Notes under the pieces: model-generated
Databases searched by the model: none
What the model saw: the letters and a program-made list of their open reading frames with translations, nothing else
What the model was told of the DNA's origin: nothing
Made by a program: the position numbers and the translations under genes
Source: Streptococcus sciuri
GTDB taxonomy: Bacteria; Bacillota; Bacilli; Lactobacillales; Streptococcaceae
Length of the DNA stretch: 64,000 bases
Assembly: GCF_024814375.1 (NCBI RefSeq)
Contig: NZ_JANUXX010000005.1
Location: 1-64,000 of the forward strand
Direction: 5' to 3'
Shown: in pieces, positions 1-8,491 of the stretch
How positions within the stretch are numbered: position 1 is the first letter of the stretch
Layout: each line of letters starts with the position of its first letter

Positions 1-127
1 TGTCGCTGGTGTCGTAGGCTGTGCCTGTTGAAGCATTTTGGGTATCTACGACTGTTGTATGAATCGTGTTCCCTTCTGTATCAACGTAGGTCACATTGAC
101 ATTGCCTTTGACTTCCTTATAAACGTA
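1..127 (-). repeat. Direct repeat copy A inside the adhesin
   Basis: Bases 1-127 are identical to 517-643, an offset of 516 bp or 172 codons. Identity stops at base 128, and may extend to the left beyond the window. The segment encodes part of a MucBP-like repeat. Confidence 0.9.
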
Positions 128-2860
128 GGTCACATCGGTGTTGCCTGGAACAACTGTGCCGGTTTCTTGTCCGCTTGTCAACTCTGGGACAAGTTCGTAG
201 GTCTTACCATCTGCTGTCGTGATGGTTGCTGGCTTGTTGTCCGTTGTGTCGTAGGCTGTACCTGTTGAGCTTTCTGGTGTGTCGATGACAGGATCTTTGA
301 GGACAGTGCCGTCTTCATCCACGTAGTGTACGGTTACGGTACCTTTGACTTCTTGGTAGACGTAGGTCACGGTCTTCGTGCCAACGGCTACTTCACCTGT
401 CGTTGCATCAGAACTTGTTAAGTGACCTTCTGCGTCTACTGTACCAACGGTGTACTCACCTGCAGAAACAAGTTCATAAGTCTTACCATCTGCTGTCGTG
501 ATGGTTGCTGGCTTGTTGTCGCTGGTGTCGTAGGCTGTGCCTGTTGAAGCATTTTGGGTATCTACGACTGTTGTATGAATCGTGTTCCCTTCTGTATCAA
601 CGTAGGTCACATTGACATTGCCTTTGACTTCCTTATAAACGTAAGTGACGGTCTGCTTACCGAGTGCTAAATCTCCGGTTGTCGCAGCAGAGGTTGTGAG
701 GTGTCCCGCACTATCAACAGCACCTGCTTCATAAACACCTTCTTCTGCTAATTCGTAGGTCTTACCATCTGCTGTAGTGATGGTTGTTGGGGCAGCCGTC
801 TCGCCTGTAGCGTCGTAGGTGTTGTAGGTCACCACACTAGCGCTTTCTGTACCGATATCCTGTGTAGAGACAAGCTCGAGCGTATCCTTGATTGTCTCGC
901 CATCTGTATTGACATAGGTCACTTCTACACTTCCTTGTGGGATGTAGTAGTAACGAACGTCAGAGAAGGTTGTGATAGCATTGTTTAGTGTTGCTTTATT
1001 TCCGACACTATCAGCAGCAATCATCGTCTTATCTGCATATGGCAGCATGAAAGTTACCTTGTAGGTGACAGGAGTCTTATCTGAATCCAATAGATTCTTA
1101 TATGCTGTAACAGATACAGAAGAAGAAGAAGAAGAAGAAGAAAAGTACTTGCCGTCTGTCCGTGCGAGGTAGAAAGCGTTCGCATCATTTGCCGCAACGT
1201 CACTATAAGTGTAGTTACCGTTTGATGACTTCGCTGTCAAGTCTGTCACAGGAGTGTAGATCTTGTCTGTGTAGGTCGTATAGTCTGAGATGTTTGTAAA
1301 GAAAGTCTCTGCATCTGGGAGTGAACTACTTGTAGAAGGTGTCATGTACACCGTTCTTGATAGAGTCTGCTTGGTATCGACAACAGTCGCTTTGATGTAA
1401 AGCGTTATTTTTGCACCTGCTACTGTCGTCTGTACTTTCCTATAGCTGACTGAACCTTTGAAGCGTGGTTGATTGACGCTTACTGTACCTGACTCGTTGT
1501 TGGTTGACTTGACATAGCGGTAGCCGTCTATCTCTATCGGCGTTGTGGTATAGTCATAGCCTTGCCATGCTGTTTGTTTATAGGTATCCTTGATAGACTC
1601 ATCTGTCAGTAGATTGTAGTAGTCTGTCTTTTGGTCAATGAGTCGTGGGATAACGAGGTTGTAGGTAGAATTTTTATTATCACTTGATGATGACAGTGCC
1701 GAGTAAGAGTTAGTATAGGTAGTGTTTGGGTCTGTTTCATTTAGCTGGATACTATTGTCATCTAATAAGGAGAAAGTCGTGTTTTCAAGTGTTTCTTTCA
1801 CTCCTGAGCCACTGAAACGGTTGATAGAGAACTGCTTAGTGACTGTACCGTCTTTGTCATAGACTGTTACATAGATTTCTTTTGATTCCTTATCATCTGC
1901 GACATCATCATCTGCGATAGAGGCTGCGTCTTTGACTGAGAAAACATAGGTAGAGCCAGTGGCGTTGTTCTTCATGTTATTGAAGGTGAAGCGTCCATCT
2001 TCTGGGTCTTTTAGGACACCGTTTGATTGGTCAGGGATAGAGACTGAGTAGCCAGCGTAGGTATCATCACTTGTAGATGAGCTATCTGTATCAGTCGTTG
2101 CACGCTTTCTTCTGACTTTACCAGTGCTTGAGGCGTCGTTACTTGTGGTGAGATTGCTAAGCACGGTAGCGTCTACCTTGCTTGCTCTCAGAGTATCGGC
2201 AGAGTTTGCGTTTGTAGCTGTCGTATCTGCGACATTGACAGATAGCGTGTTTGTGCTTTCTGCGTCTGTGCTTGTAGCAGCGTTGTTTGATGTTTCATCA
2301 GTAGCTGTAGCAGCTGTTGCTGTGTCATCTGCTTTTTCAGTGGCAGTTGCCTTAGCAGATGCTGTGTTTGCACTTGTGCTTGCTGTAGCTGTCGTATCAT
2401 CTGCTACTTTTGTTGTTTCTGTAGTATCTGCATCCTCTGTAGCTGTAGCGCTGTCGCTTGAGGATTTGTCCTCTACTGCTTCTGTAGCGCTTGCCTTATC
2501 AGCATCTGTGGTATCAGCAGTTGAGGCACTACTTTCCTCACTCTCGCTAGCCTTTGTTGCTGAATCTTCAGCTACAGGTGTGGTGCTGTTGCTACTTGTT
2601 TGGTCAGTGGCAAGATCTGCACTGGCGTCTGCTTGAGTTGTGGTAGTGCTCGCCTGATCGGCTTGTTCTGTGTCGCCACTACTATTTCCAGATGTCACGA
2701 GTGCAGACGATTTGTCTGTGCTTGCTGTGTTGTCAGCGGCTACTGACTCGTTTTGCCCAAGGAATATCAATGTTCCAATAAGCACTGAAGCCGTACCGAC
2801 ACTTAACTTACGAAGAGAAAATCGCTGGCGCGATTTCTTACTAGAATGTTTACCGTACAT
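1..2860 (-). CDS. YSIRK-signal cell-wall adhesin with MucBP-type repeats (3' end outside window)
   Basis: This frame is open from the ATG at 2860 to the window edge, giving 953 codons. The N-terminus carries the YSIRK/GS-type signal FSLRKLSVGTASVLIG (residues 14-29), then a hydrophobic stretch and a likely cleavage near residue 40. Residues about 40-220 are rich in Ala, Thr, Ser, Asp and Glu. They are followed by an RRKRAT motif, a globular region to about 640, and at least four MucBP-like repeats beginning near residues 640, 746, 838 and 918, each with a V-x-Y-V/H-x-D/N-x-x-G pattern. MucBP repeats in related proteins bind mucin. The sortase motif is expected beyond the window. AAAGGAG precedes the start. 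The gene lies 116 bp downstream of the IbrB-like gene on the same strand and has its own promoter. An 8-unit TCT tract encodes a Ser run at about residues 574-581. Confidence 0.93.
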   Translation of the reverse strand, partial: MYGKHSSKKSRQRFSLRKLSVGTASVLIGTLIFLGQNESVAADNTASTDKSSALVTSGNSSGDTEQADQASTTTTQADASADLATDQTSSNSTTPVAEDSATKASESEESSASTADTTDADKASATEAVEDKSSSDSATATEDADTTETTKVADDTTATASTSANTASAKATATEKADDTATAATATDETSNNAATSTDAESTNTLSVNVADTTATNANSADTLRASKVDATVLSNLTTSNDASSTGKVRRKRATTDTDSSSTSDDTYAGYSVSIPDQSNGVLKDPEDGRFTFNNMKNNATGSTYVFSVKDAASIADDDVADDKESKEIYVTVYDKDGTVTKQFSINRFSGSGVKETLENTTFSLLDDNSIQLNETDPNTTYTNSYSALSSSSDNKNSTYNLVIPRLIDQKTDYYNLLTDESIKDTYKQTAWQGYDYTTTPIEIDGYRYVKSTNNESGTVSVNQPRFKGSVSYRKVQTTVAGAKITLYIKATVVDTKQTLSRTVYMTPSTSSSLPDAETFFTNISDYTTYTDKIYTPVTDLTAKSSNGNYTYSDVAANDANAFYLARTDGKYFSSSSSSSSVSVTAYKNLLDSDKTPVTYKVTFMLPYADKTMIAADSVGNKATLNNAITTFSDVRYYYIPQGSVEVTYVNTDGETIKDTLELVSTQDIGTESASVVTYNTYDATGETAAPTTITTADGKTYELAEEGVYEAGAVDSAGHLTTSAATTGDLALGKQTVTYVYKEVKGNVNVTYVDTEGNTIHTTVVDTQNASTGTAYDTSDNKPATITTADGKTYELVSAGEYTVGTVDAEGHLTSSDATTGEVAVGTKTVTYVYQEVKGTVTVHYVDEDGTVLKDPVIDTPESSTGTAYDTTDNKPATITTADGKTYELVPELTSGQETGTVVPGNTDVTYVYKEVKGNVNVTYVDTEGNTIHTTVVDTQNASTGTAYDTSD
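517..643 (-). repeat. Direct repeat copy B inside the adhesin
   Basis: This is the second perfect copy of the 127-bp segment at 1-127. A shorter repeat (201-241 versus 480-520) lies beside it. Such identity at DNA level means recent duplication or gene conversion between protein repeats. Confidence 0.9.
1118..1141. repeat. Trinucleotide tract, eight AGA/TCT units
   Basis: Eight perfect AGA units on the plus strand read as eight TCT (Ser) codons in the adhesin frame. Slippage by whole units would change the Ser linker length without breaking the frame. Confidence 0.95.
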
Positions 2861-2902
2861 TTCAGAAGTACTCCTTTTCCATAAAATAATTTTTTACGCC
2901 TT

Positions 2903-2931
2903 ATTTTACGTTATTTTTTCGACAAAATCAA
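2903..2931 (-). promoter_or_regulatory. Promoter of the adhesin gene
   Basis: On the minus strand TTGATT (2926-2931) is followed after 17 bp by TAAAAT (2903-2908), about 43 bp before the adhesin ATG. This gives the adhesin its own promoter, separate from any read-through from the IbrB/IbrA-like genes. Confidence 0.6.
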
Positions 2932-2976
2932 GAAAAATGTTCAACTCTTTTTAAGGTTATAATAAAAAATTGTCAT

Positions 2977-3507
2977 TTACTCAAGAAGTGTTTCATCAGG
3001 CTCCCAAGCCTGGCTAAAATCATAATCTTTGAACAGTGCTGCTAGGCCTGTAATCTGCTTGAGACGTAGGATTTCGTCCTTGTCCATACCCAGATGTTTT
3101 GAAATCCAGTTATCAGACCGCCCAAGCTCATGTAGGTCTTTGACGATGTTACTCATCAGGTCGACATCGTGACTGCCTCTAGCACGATTGTGTCGGATGG
3201 TTGATGCCATGCGATGTTCTAGTGGCTTATCAATCACGGATACGGGAAGCTTGCCCCCCTCTCTTTCATAGATGTCAGGATAGTCTTTCATGATTTGGTA
3301 GCGATGAAAGCCATCGACGATGATATAATTGTCATGACTAGCGTCATAATAGCAGACAATGGGCATGGTGTAGCCATCTGACAGGATACTATCATAGAGC
3401 AATTTCATCTCAGGTGGCGCTACTGCGTTGGGATTGTAGTCATTGGGTGTGATTTTCTCAATAGGAATAGCCTGCACGTGATAGACAGGGCTTTCATACT
3501 TCGTCAT
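2977..3507 (-). CDS. IbrB-like protein with ParB N-terminal-type fold
   Basis: This 176-aa protein has the ParB/sulfiredoxin-superfamily pattern. A leading IEKITPNDYNPN segment (residues 16-27) is followed by DGFHRY at 65-70, matching the GxxR-type ParB box, and a basic RHNRARG at 105-111 resembling ParB box II. The C-terminal part looks helical and DNA-binding. Its start lies inside the end of the upstream PAPS-reductase-like gene (14-bp overlap), so the two are translationally coupled. In E. coli the equivalent pair IbrA/IbrB activates prophage-borne eib surface-protein genes. Here the next gene downstream is a surface adhesin. A role in regulating it is inferred from order only. An alternative is a nucleotide-binding ParB-fold enzyme of phage origin. 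Confidence 0.85.
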   Translation of the reverse strand: MTKYESPVYHVQAIPIEKITPNDYNPNAVAPPEMKLLYDSILSDGYTMPIVCYYDASHDNYIIVDGFHRYQIMKDYPDIYEREGGKLPVSVIDKPLEHRMASTIRHNRARGSHDVDLMSNIVKDLHELGRSDNWISKHLGMDKDEILRLKQITGLAALFKDYDFSQAWEPDETLLE

Positions 3508-4852
3508 GTTTTTCCAGCTCCTTTATGCTTTTATACTTTTCCTTTATCCTATTTATCTTCTCCTGCTCCTGCCTTGTCAGACCAAAGCCCATAAAACGGC
3601 AGATGTGATCATTTTTTAGTATGCAAAAGCACATACGCTTCCAGCTAGGGATGTCCTTGGTTGTCGTTATGTCGTCGGTATTGTCTGGGATTTTATCCAG
3701 AAAGATAATGCGAGAGTTTTTGAAAATGGTGTAGTTGGATACACCGTTTCGCTTGATACGATAACCTTTTTCTTTTAATTCTGCGATAGTCTCCTCACTC
3801 AGACCTCCACCCACATGATGCCAAAAATGAATAGACTTGTTAAACTTTTGAATATAGTTTTTTTGTAGCCTTGGTGGTAGAGTGACAAGGAGAAATTGCG
3901 TGTAGGATTTCCACGTATGCCCAGGTGGCAAGACAGCTCTACGATAGGCGAGCGCTTTGGAGCGTCCATAGATATTGCCAAAATTTGCCCCTCGCACTCT
4001 TCCTAGTAGTTTTGTCCAGATTTCTGGATCGATGACGCGATATAGATTGAGCGAATCGACTGCATAGTCTTGAAAGGGAGAGGCGACACGCATCTGGGAG
4101 ACAGATAGACCTGCCTTGTAGTACAAGTCATAGAGATGATTGTAGTCATAGTCAAAGCGATAGTAAGCATGCCAGATGTCTTCTACGGTCCAGTCGTAAA
4201 GAGGGGAAGCTGCCCAGACATTCTTAAATTGATTGGTAATCCAGCAGTTGTCTTTGTAGGCGTGCTTTTTGTTGATAAAACCGCTGTAACGCTGCATGGA
4301 CTCGTCAGCTCGTATACCAAGTAGTGCAATCGTTTTTTTATCACCATGCTCTTTGCAATACCATTTACCAAACTGCTTTGCTAAATCTTCTTGGTGCATT
4401 TTGTAGCGATAGGTCGTCATGGGATTATTTTCGAGGGTGACAACATAGTCGTACTTTGGGCGCTCTCTCACCCAGATGTCCTCCTTTTCATCATCCCAAG
4501 GATACCAGAACATCTCATAATTGCTAACAGCGGTTCGACTCGCCATTGGAAGACAAACCCAATAACAGGAAACGTGAGGCTGCTTTGAGAGATACTTAAA
4601 GGTTCTATCGACATACTTTGTCGTCTCACTATACTGCGCCTCGAAGTCTTGATGAAAGATGCCAATGTGCTTCTCAGGATAATGCTCATCTCGGAAATCA
4701 AGTAAAAGACGAAGTAAAAGCCCACTATCCTTTCCGCCTGAAAAAGAGAGATAGATATTGTCAAACTCCTTGAAAATAAAATGAAAGCGCTCAAGCAGTG
4801 CCTCATAGACATTTTTATCCTGATACTTTTTATTCATTTTAACTTGGGTCAT
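3494..4852 (-). CDS. IbrA-like PAPS-reductase-family protein (DUF3440 type)
   Basis: This 452-aa protein has an N-terminal PP-loop SGGKDS (residues 38-43), the ATP-pyrophosphatase motif of the PAPS reductase superfamily. The long C-terminal half fits the DUF3440 arrangement of IbrA proteins and not a classical CysH, and no sulfate-assimilation genes are nearby. AAAGGGA precedes the ATG. The 3' end overlaps the IbrB-like gene by 14 bp. The family is often carried by prophages and islands. The chemistry is unknown; ATP-dependent adenylation of a substrate is what PP-loop enzymes usually do. The window shows no phage genes around it, so this is either a stabilised remnant or a small two-gene cargo. 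Confidence 0.88.
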   Translation of the reverse strand: MTQVKMNKKYQDKNVYEALLERFHFIFKEFDNIYLSFSGGKDSGLLLRLLLDFRDEHYPEKHIGIFHQDFEAQYSETTKYVDRTFKYLSKQPHVSCYWVCLPMASRTAVSNYEMFWYPWDDEKEDIWVRERPKYDYVVTLENNPMTTYRYKMHQEDLAKQFGKWYCKEHGDKKTIALLGIRADESMQRYSGFINKKHAYKDNCWITNQFKNVWAASPLYDWTVEDIWHAYYRFDYDYNHLYDLYYKAGLSVSQMRVASPFQDYAVDSLNLYRVIDPEIWTKLLGRVRGANFGNIYGRSKALAYRRAVLPPGHTWKSYTQFLLVTLPPRLQKNYIQKFNKSIHFWHHVGGGLSEETIAELKEKGYRIKRNGVSNYTIFKNSRIIFLDKIPDNTDDITTTKDIPSWKRMCFCILKNDHICRFMGFGLTRQEQEKINRIKEKYKSIKELEKHDEV

Positions 4853-4962
4853 GGCAGTCCCTTTCTAATCTGCTAAATGTTTCTCTAGCGAACATCTTTG
4901 TTGTTTTGTTCGTCTTTAGACTTTTTAAGAACTTAGTAGACTAATGAGTGTCTACAAAGCCA

Positions 4963-6738
4963 TCATTCGTTTTGATTGGCAAACTGGCTGTTATAGAGGT
5001 CAGAATAGAAACCTTTATCAGCTAGTAGGCTTTGGTGAGTGCCTTGCTCGATGATTTGTCCGTCTTTTAGGACAAGGATTTTATCTGCTTCTTGGATAGT
5101 TGATAAACGGTGGGCGATGACAAAGCTGGTGCGCCCTTCCATGAGTTTACTCATGGCTTTTTGGATGAGGAGCTCAAGACGTGTATCTACCGATGAGGTT
5201 GCTTCATCCAAAATGAGAATCTTAGGATCGGCTAAAAGAGCACGCGCAATGGTGAGGAGTTGCTTTTGACCGAGAGAGACATTGCTAGACTCTTGGTTCA
5301 TCTCCATGTTGTAGCCACCAGGAAGCGTGCGGATAAAGTGGTCAACGTTGGCTGCAAGAGCCGCTTCTACGATTTCATTGTCTGTAGCTTCGAGATTACC
5401 AAAACGCAGATTTTCCTTAATCGTATCCTCATAAAGCCAAGCGTCTTGCAAGACCATACCAAACTGCTTGCGGTATTCTTGTCGAGAAATCTGGCGAATA
5501 TCACAACCATCAACCTTGATAGCGCCACTAGTCACATCGTAAAAGCGCATGAGTAGGTTGATAAGTGTCGTCTTACCAGCACCAGTAGGTCCTACGATAG
5601 CAACCATCTCACCGGGATTGACTTCTAAGTTAAAATCACGGATAAGAGGTTTATCAGCGACATACTGAAAGTCGACATGCTCAAAGCTGACACGTCCGCT
5701 AAGGTCGTGTTCTAAGTGCTCTGTAACCTCTGAAACTTCTGGATCTTCATCTAGTACCTCAAAAATCCGCTCTAGAGAGGATTTGGCGCTTTGGAGGACG
5801 CTTGCAAGCTGAGAGATAGTTTGGATAGGTTGGCTGATTTGCCAGACGTATTGGACAAAGGCTTGCATATTACCGACGGTGAGTTTACCAGCGAGGACTT
5901 GCAGACCACCTAATAGTGCCACGATGAGATAGGCAGTTTCGTTGATAGCGTTTAGCACTGGCATCATGATACCAGAGACAAAGCTCGCTCTAAAGCCAAC
6001 CTTGCGCAGCTCATCTGTAATGGCTTGAAAGTCCTTGGTAGAGGCTTCTTCACGTCCGTAAAGTTTGATAACGTTAAATCCTGTCAATTTTTCTTGGACA
6101 AAGCCGTTTAACTCTCCAACGAGATTGGCTTGACGTTTAAAATAAGGTTGTGATTTTTTCAGGATATACTGAGAGATGATATAGGTCAGCGGAACACAAA
6201 CCAGAAAGACTAGGGCTAACTCGGCATTGAGGTAAAACACCATACCAAGGACAAGGACAATGGTAAGCATCGCCTCGATAATCTTGAGAACACTCTGCTG
6301 AAGTGCATTTGAGACGGTTTCAACATCACTGGTAAAGCGTCCTAGCATGTCCCCAAACTGATGCTTGTCAAAATAAGAGATAGGAATACTGTTGATTTTA
6401 TGACTGAGGTCGCGACGCAAATCACGCACACTGTTTTGGACGACGTTGGTCATGAAATAGTTTGAACCGTAAGAACCAATCTCAAACAAAAAACCACGCA
6501 TAAAGTAGATAATCAATATCACACCGACATAAGACACATTGATGTGCGCACCTTGAACACCTTTTGCCATATCAAGGAGATTGTTGGTAATCTCAGTGAT
6601 GGCAAGACCAATAACAAAAGGCTCCAGCACACTCATAACAGCGCTAAGAATTTTCAAAAAAACAGCAAGGAACAAAGCTCCCTTGTAATGCTTGAGGTAA
6701 TCCCACAAGCGTAAAAAGACACTTCTTTGTTTCATCAT
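4963..6738 (-). CDS. Heterodimeric ABC multidrug-type exporter, subunit with canonical Walker B
   Basis: This 591-aa half-transporter has an N-terminal six-helix membrane domain (about residues 20-310) and a C-terminal ATPase. Walker A is GPTGAGKT at 383-390 and Walker B is ILILDE at 507-512 with the catalytic Glu. The signature is degenerate, VSLGQ at 487-491 instead of LSGGQ. This is the partner pattern of asymmetric exporters such as LmrCD, PatAB, SatAB and TM287/288. The partner gene ends 6 bp upstream, so the two form one dimer. Family members export drugs or peptides; the substrate here is unknown. It is the last gene of the seven-gene operon. Confidence 0.93.
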   Translation of the reverse strand: MMKQRSVFLRLWDYLKHYKGALFLAVFLKILSAVMSVLEPFVIGLAITEITNNLLDMAKGVQGAHINVSYVGVILIIYFMRGFLFEIGSYGSNYFMTNVVQNSVRDLRRDLSHKINSIPISYFDKHQFGDMLGRFTSDVETVSNALQQSVLKIIEAMLTIVLVLGMVFYLNAELALVFLVCVPLTYIISQYILKKSQPYFKRQANLVGELNGFVQEKLTGFNVIKLYGREEASTKDFQAITDELRKVGFRASFVSGIMMPVLNAINETAYLIVALLGGLQVLAGKLTVGNMQAFVQYVWQISQPIQTISQLASVLQSAKSSLERIFEVLDEDPEVSEVTEHLEHDLSGRVSFEHVDFQYVADKPLIRDFNLEVNPGEMVAIVGPTGAGKTTLINLLMRFYDVTSGAIKVDGCDIRQISRQEYRKQFGMVLQDAWLYEDTIKENLRFGNLEATDNEIVEAALAANVDHFIRTLPGGYNMEMNQESSNVSLGQKQLLTIARALLADPKILILDEATSSVDTRLELLIQKAMSKLMEGRTSFVIAHRLSTIQEADKILVLKDGQIIEQGTHQSLLADKGFYSDLYNSQFANQNE

Positions 6739-6744
6739 TTCCTC

Positions 6745-8478
6745 CTATTTCGTTGCTTGTGATTGATTGAGTTGGGAGTTGGCAATTTCACGGTAGATGG
6801 CATTTGACTTCATGAGTTCATCATGTGTGCCACGTCCTACGATTTCGCCCTCATCAAGGACAATAATTTGATCGGCATTCATGATAGTACCGACACGTTG
6901 CGCTACGATAAGCACGGTGCTATCGCCTGTTACTTCTTTGAGGCGGCGACGTAAGATAGCATCAGTCTTATAGTCAAGCGCTGAAAAAGAGTCATCAAAG
7001 ATATAAATCTCAGGGTCTTTGACCACTGCACGAGCGATGGACAGACGTTGTTTTTGACCACCAGAGAGATTGCTCCCACCCTCAGCCAGATGGGTCTCAA
7101 AAGCTTCTTTGCGGCTTTCGATAAATTCTTTAGCTTGGGCGACATCAGCTGCCTGACGCAGGTCATCTAAGGTTGCATCTTCTTTACCATATTTGAGGTT
7201 ATCTCCGATTGTTCCTGTAAAGAGCAGTGCTTTTTGCGGAATAAAACCAATCTTTTGACGTAGCGCCTTAAGGTTATAGTCTCTAACGTCCACACCATCC
7301 ACTAAAATCTTACCGAGTGTCACATCGTAAAAACGTGGGATGAGATTAACCAGTGACGACTTACCAGATCCTGTCGATCCGATAAAGGCAATAGTCTCCC
7401 CAGGACTTGCCTTAAAACTGATATTATGTAAGACTGGGCTTTCTGTCTCTCCAGGATAAGCAAAGGTGACATTGTCAAACTCAAGATAACCACGCTCTTT
7501 GGTCTCTGTAATGCCCTTTTCATTTGGATCAATGGAAATAGGCATCGCCATAACCTCCTGAATACGACTGCTAGAAACAGCTGTCCTAGGGTACATCGTA
7601 AAAAGATTGGCAAAAAGCAGGAATGAAAAGAGAGCGTGAAAACTATACTCGATAAAGGCAACCAAATCACCAATTTGAAGTGAACCAGCGCCAAGTGGTT
7701 TAAGAGCAAACCAGACAATAGCAATAATCATAGCAACGATGATTTGTACAAAAAGTGGCTCTGTGAGTCCTGTCAATTTAAAGAGACGATTAGATGTCAT
7801 TGTATAGTCGACATTTGCCACATCAAAGCGTTCTTCTTGAAAATCCTCTCTAGCAAAAGCACGGATAACACGAAGCCCTGTGAGGTTTTCTCGAACGTAC
7901 TGGTTTATTTTATCCAAAAGCGCCTGCTGCTTTTCTGACAGCGGACGTGTCTTGATAGCGACATAAGCCACCACCCAGATGAGAAAAGGGATAGCAACAA
8001 CAACCACCCACGCAAGAGAGGGGCTTGTCACTAAAATCATCATAATACTAAAGAGAATCATCAAGGGAGCTACTACACCCATCCGCAGCACCTGCTCTGT
8101 AAACTGCATCAAGACAAAAGCATCACTTGTCATACGTGTCACAAGTGACGGTACACCGATTTTTTCGTACTCATGGTGCGAATACTGTTGCAACTTAGTA
8201 TACATATTATTTCGCATGTCACGAATCATCGTTGATGTCAAACGCCCAGAAGCATAGCTCAGCGTAACACGTCCAATAATTCCAAGCACAACGATAATCG
8301 CCATCATACCTGCCCAAAAATAAATTGCCTTGGCGTTTCCTTTTGTAACCCCTTGGTCAATCATGCGTGCCAGCATGGTTGGCATTCCTAGATTAACAAC
8401 AACAAAGAGAAGTGCTCCTAAAAGGTCTAAAAACAACCACTTAGGATATTTTTTGATGTAAGACCAAATATAGCCCAT
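6745..8478 (-). CDS. Heterodimeric ABC multidrug-type exporter, subunit with degenerate Walker B
   Basis: This 577-aa half-transporter has a membrane domain (about residues 15-300) and an ATPase domain. Walker A is GSTGSGKS at 367-374 and the signature is canonical LSGGQ at 471-475. Walker B reads IYIFDD at 491-496, so Asp replaces the catalytic Glu. Combined with the degenerate signature of its partner, this gives one hydrolytic and one non-hydrolytic ATP site, as in LmrCD-type heterodimers. The gene sits 13 bp after the ABC-F gene and 6 bp before the partner. Confidence 0.93.
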   Translation of the reverse strand: MGYIWSYIKKYPKWLFLDLLGALLFVVVNLGMPTMLARMIDQGVTKGNAKAIYFWAGMMAIIVVLGIIGRVTLSYASGRLTSTMIRDMRNNMYTKLQQYSHHEYEKIGVPSLVTRMTSDAFVLMQFTEQVLRMGVVAPLMILFSIMMILVTSPSLAWVVVVAIPFLIWVVAYVAIKTRPLSEKQQALLDKINQYVRENLTGLRVIRAFAREDFQEERFDVANVDYTMTSNRLFKLTGLTEPLFVQIIVAMIIAIVWFALKPLGAGSLQIGDLVAFIEYSFHALFSFLLFANLFTMYPRTAVSSSRIQEVMAMPISIDPNEKGITETKERGYLEFDNVTFAYPGETESPVLHNISFKASPGETIAFIGSTGSGKSSLVNLIPRFYDVTLGKILVDGVDVRDYNLKALRQKIGFIPQKALLFTGTIGDNLKYGKEDATLDDLRQAADVAQAKEFIESRKEAFETHLAEGGSNLSGGQKQRLSIARAVVKDPEIYIFDDSFSALDYKTDAILRRRLKEVTGDSTVLIVAQRVGTIMNADQIIVLDEGEIVGRGTHDELMKSNAIYREIANSQLNQSQATK

Positions 8479-8491
8479 AACATCTCCTTTC

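Noticed and set aside
2124-2636. Plus-strand 170-aa frame rich in Ala, Val and Ser
   Set aside because: It is the antisense of the Ala/Thr/Ser-rich part of the adhesin; composition is explained by that.
3494-4852. Calling the PP-loop protein a CysH sulfate-assimilation enzyme
   Set aside because: No sulfate genes nearby, longer C-terminal half, and pairing with a ParB-fold gene fit IbrA.
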